Part shown: positions 31,507 through 32,710 of the stretch, piece by piece
Position numbering within the stretch: the stretch's first letter is position 1
Layout: each line of letters begins with the position of its first letter
Assembly: GCA_026389895.1 (NCBI GenBank)
Contig: JAPLGZ010000583.1
Coordinates: forward strand, 1-32,710
From: Chloroflexota bacterium
Lineage (GTDB): Bacteria; Chloroflexota; Anaerolineae; Caldilineales; Caldilineaceae
Length of the DNA: 32,710 nt
Direction: 5' to 3'
Position numbers and translations under genes: made by a program
Notes under the pieces: model-generated
Told to the model about the DNA's origin: nothing
Database searches by the model: none
Seen by the model: the letters and a program-made list of their open reading frames with translations, nothing else

Positions 31507-32710
31507 TTGGAAACACAACATAACGTCAGCATCCATCTCGAAAAACCACGCCTGGGGCTCCCTGTTAGCCTAGTCGTTGACGACGGGGTGCCCGGCATCA
31601 ATCCCCTCTACTACTTCTACCTACAGGTGCCTATGGAAAGGCACGAAACTCACGAACCCAACATCCCGCTGGATCTGATCGATCAGTTTGCCGAAATAGC
31701 CCAGCGCCAGGCCATACGCGGTAAGTTCACGGTTCTGCCCTACCCGGCTGGCCTGGGCACGATTCTAGAGGGCTGGGAGGGCTGCGACCGTCAGGAGATC
31801 GCACGCTGGCTGGATGTGGTCCGCTCAGCCATTGCGCCCCAGTTTGACATTACCCCAGAGATCCTGACGCATACCCTGGCCCTGGATCTGCGCACTCATA
31901 CGCTCATCCCAGAGGCGGCAGAACACATCTGGATGGCCGACCGCACCCAGGCCGAGTTGACGGAATACATGCGCACCTCGGTCGATATACTTCGTCAAGC
32001 AGACTTCGCACCCACCGGCATCACCCAACCCTGTTACTTTAACGGTGACCGCGCCGCCTATGCCCAGGCCGTGCTAGGGGCGCTCCGCCCCGATGCCAAA
32101 GATCCAGATGGAACCGTGGTCTTCTATTTTGTTGACTTTCTGCCCGAAGATCCACCGCTTCCGCCCTCGCCAGTAGTCGTGCTAGACCGGGACAAGGGCG
32201 AGGCGGTGGTCAGCATCCTGTGTAATGCCAATGACTACTTCTGGAACACCCAATATGCTTCCGGAATTAACGCCACCCAGGCGGCCGACAAATTTATCAC
32301 GGCCGACGGACAGGCCGGCCGGCTAGTGGACCTGATTCGCGGCGATGCATGGGCCGTGTTGGTGACTCACTGGCAATCCCTTTACTCCAATGGCAGCCGC
32401 CAGGGTCTGGCCGGGCTGGACGAGGTAGCCAGCCGCTTGGCGCGCACCTATGGCCCACGCCTGTTGTGGATGACGAACAGCCAGATCGCCCGTTATCGTG
32501 TTGCCGAAGAATCGACCCAGATTACCCTGCTAGACGGGGAGACCATCCAACTCGACGCAACCTTTGCTTGCCCAGATTTCACCTTCACCTTGCAGTCGCC
32601 CACCTTTGGCGCAGACCACATTAACGGCGTTGAATTGGTACAGCCAGGGAATGCCCATGCCTTGGTCTGGGATGCGACCAGCGACGGCCAGATGCCGTCC
32701 ACTTCCTGGC
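31507..32710 (+). CDS. Unrecognised protein, 3'-partial, next to the sugar importer
   Basis: An open frame from TTG 31507 to the right edge (401 codons, no stop). An in-frame TGA at 31489-31491 limits the start, and TTG 31507 with GAGAG 7 nt upstream is the first option; no ATG fits. The N-terminal SLVVDDGVPGINPLYYFY, then GKFTVLPYPAGLGTI near residues 78-92 and a later VTHWQSLYSNGSRQGL, recall polysaccharide-deacetylase-like or glycosidase-like (beta/alpha) barrel proteins, but I cannot assign a family. There is no signal peptide. Its position after a sugar importer suggests a role in breaking down or modifying the imported carbohydrate; this is inference. Confidence 0.75.
   Translation, partial: METQHNVSIHLEKPRLGLPVSLVVDDGVPGINPLYYFYLQVPMERHETHEPNIPLDLIDQFAEIAQRQAIRGKFTVLPYPAGLGTILEGWEGCDRQEIARWLDVVRSAIAPQFDITPEILTHTLALDLRTHTLIPEAAEHIWMADRTQAELTEYMRTSVDILRQADFAPTGITQPCYFNGDRAAYAQAVLGALRPDAKDPDGTVVFYFVDFLPEDPPLPPSPVVVLDRDKGEAVVSILCNANDYFWNTQYASGINATQAADKFITADGQAGRLVDLIRGDAWAVLVTHWQSLYSNGSRQGLAGLDEVASRLARTYGPRLLWMTNSQIARYRVAEESTQITLLDGETIQLDATFACPDFTFTLQSPTFGADHINGVELVQPGNAHALVWDATSDGQMPSTSW

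Overview
The window holds the downstream part of a type I modular polyketide biosynthetic gene cluster (about 1-24.7 kb, every gene on the + strand), followed by a short mixed stretch (24.9-27.2 kb) and the start of an unrelated sugar-uptake locus (27.4 kb to the right edge). The source is a bacterium with mid-range GC. A Tat-type lipoprotein leader on the sugar-binding protein, CUT1-type permeases, the style of the PKS proteins and the many palindromic intergenic repeats suggest a filamentous Chloroflexota. A cyanobacterial or myxobacterial-like source is less likely but not excluded. No rRNA, tRNA, CRISPR array or intact insertion sequence was seen.

Assembly line. The left edge cuts into a PKS module (visible domains: DH, C-methyltransferase, KR, ACP). 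Its reading frame meets an in-frame TAG at 3597-3599, but the same frame continues open for 53 more codons to a TGA at 3759-3761. The extra codons read as a normal PKS C-terminal tail. The next PKS (3745-11415) overlaps that tail and is a complete fully reducing terminal module: KS-AT-DH-ER-KR-ACP plus a fused alpha/beta-hydrolase that probably releases the chain. Its inter-domain linkers contain three repeat-derived insertions: an 8-bp tandem repeat, a REP-like element and a C/G hairpin.

Extender-unit cassette (11.5-15.0 kb). Four consecutive genes encode a 3-hydroxyacyl-CoA dehydrogenase, a stand-alone ACP, a class II aminoacyl-tRNA-synthetase-like amino acid:carrier-protein ligase and an acyl-CoA dehydrogenase. 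Together they fit a route that loads serine onto the ACP and oxidises its side chain twice, giving aminomalonyl-ACP.

Transport and tailoring (15.1-20.0 kb). These genes encode a P1B-like P-type ATPase that lacks the CPC metal-binding triad, a sulfotransferase overlapping it by 8 nt, and a flavin-dependent halogenase.

Beta-branching cassette (20.1-24.7 kb). HMG-CoA-synthase-like enzyme, ECH1, donor ACP, Cys-to-Ser decarboxylating KS and ECH2 form a complete set that converts a beta-keto group on the assembly line into a methyl (or related) branch. The acceptor ACPs are probably on PKS genes upstream of the window. The predicted product is a polyketide with a C-methylated unit, a beta-branch, probably an amino-substituted carbon, and possible halogenation and sulfation.

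Right part. An NTF2-like protein, a two-HKD phospholipase D family protein and a convergent cytidine-deaminase-like gene lie between the cluster and a CUT1 sugar ABC importer (binding protein and two permeases, no ATPase in the window). A strong predicted sigma-70 promoter precedes the importer and a large hairpin follows the binding-protein gene. The window ends inside an unrecognised gene starting with TTG.
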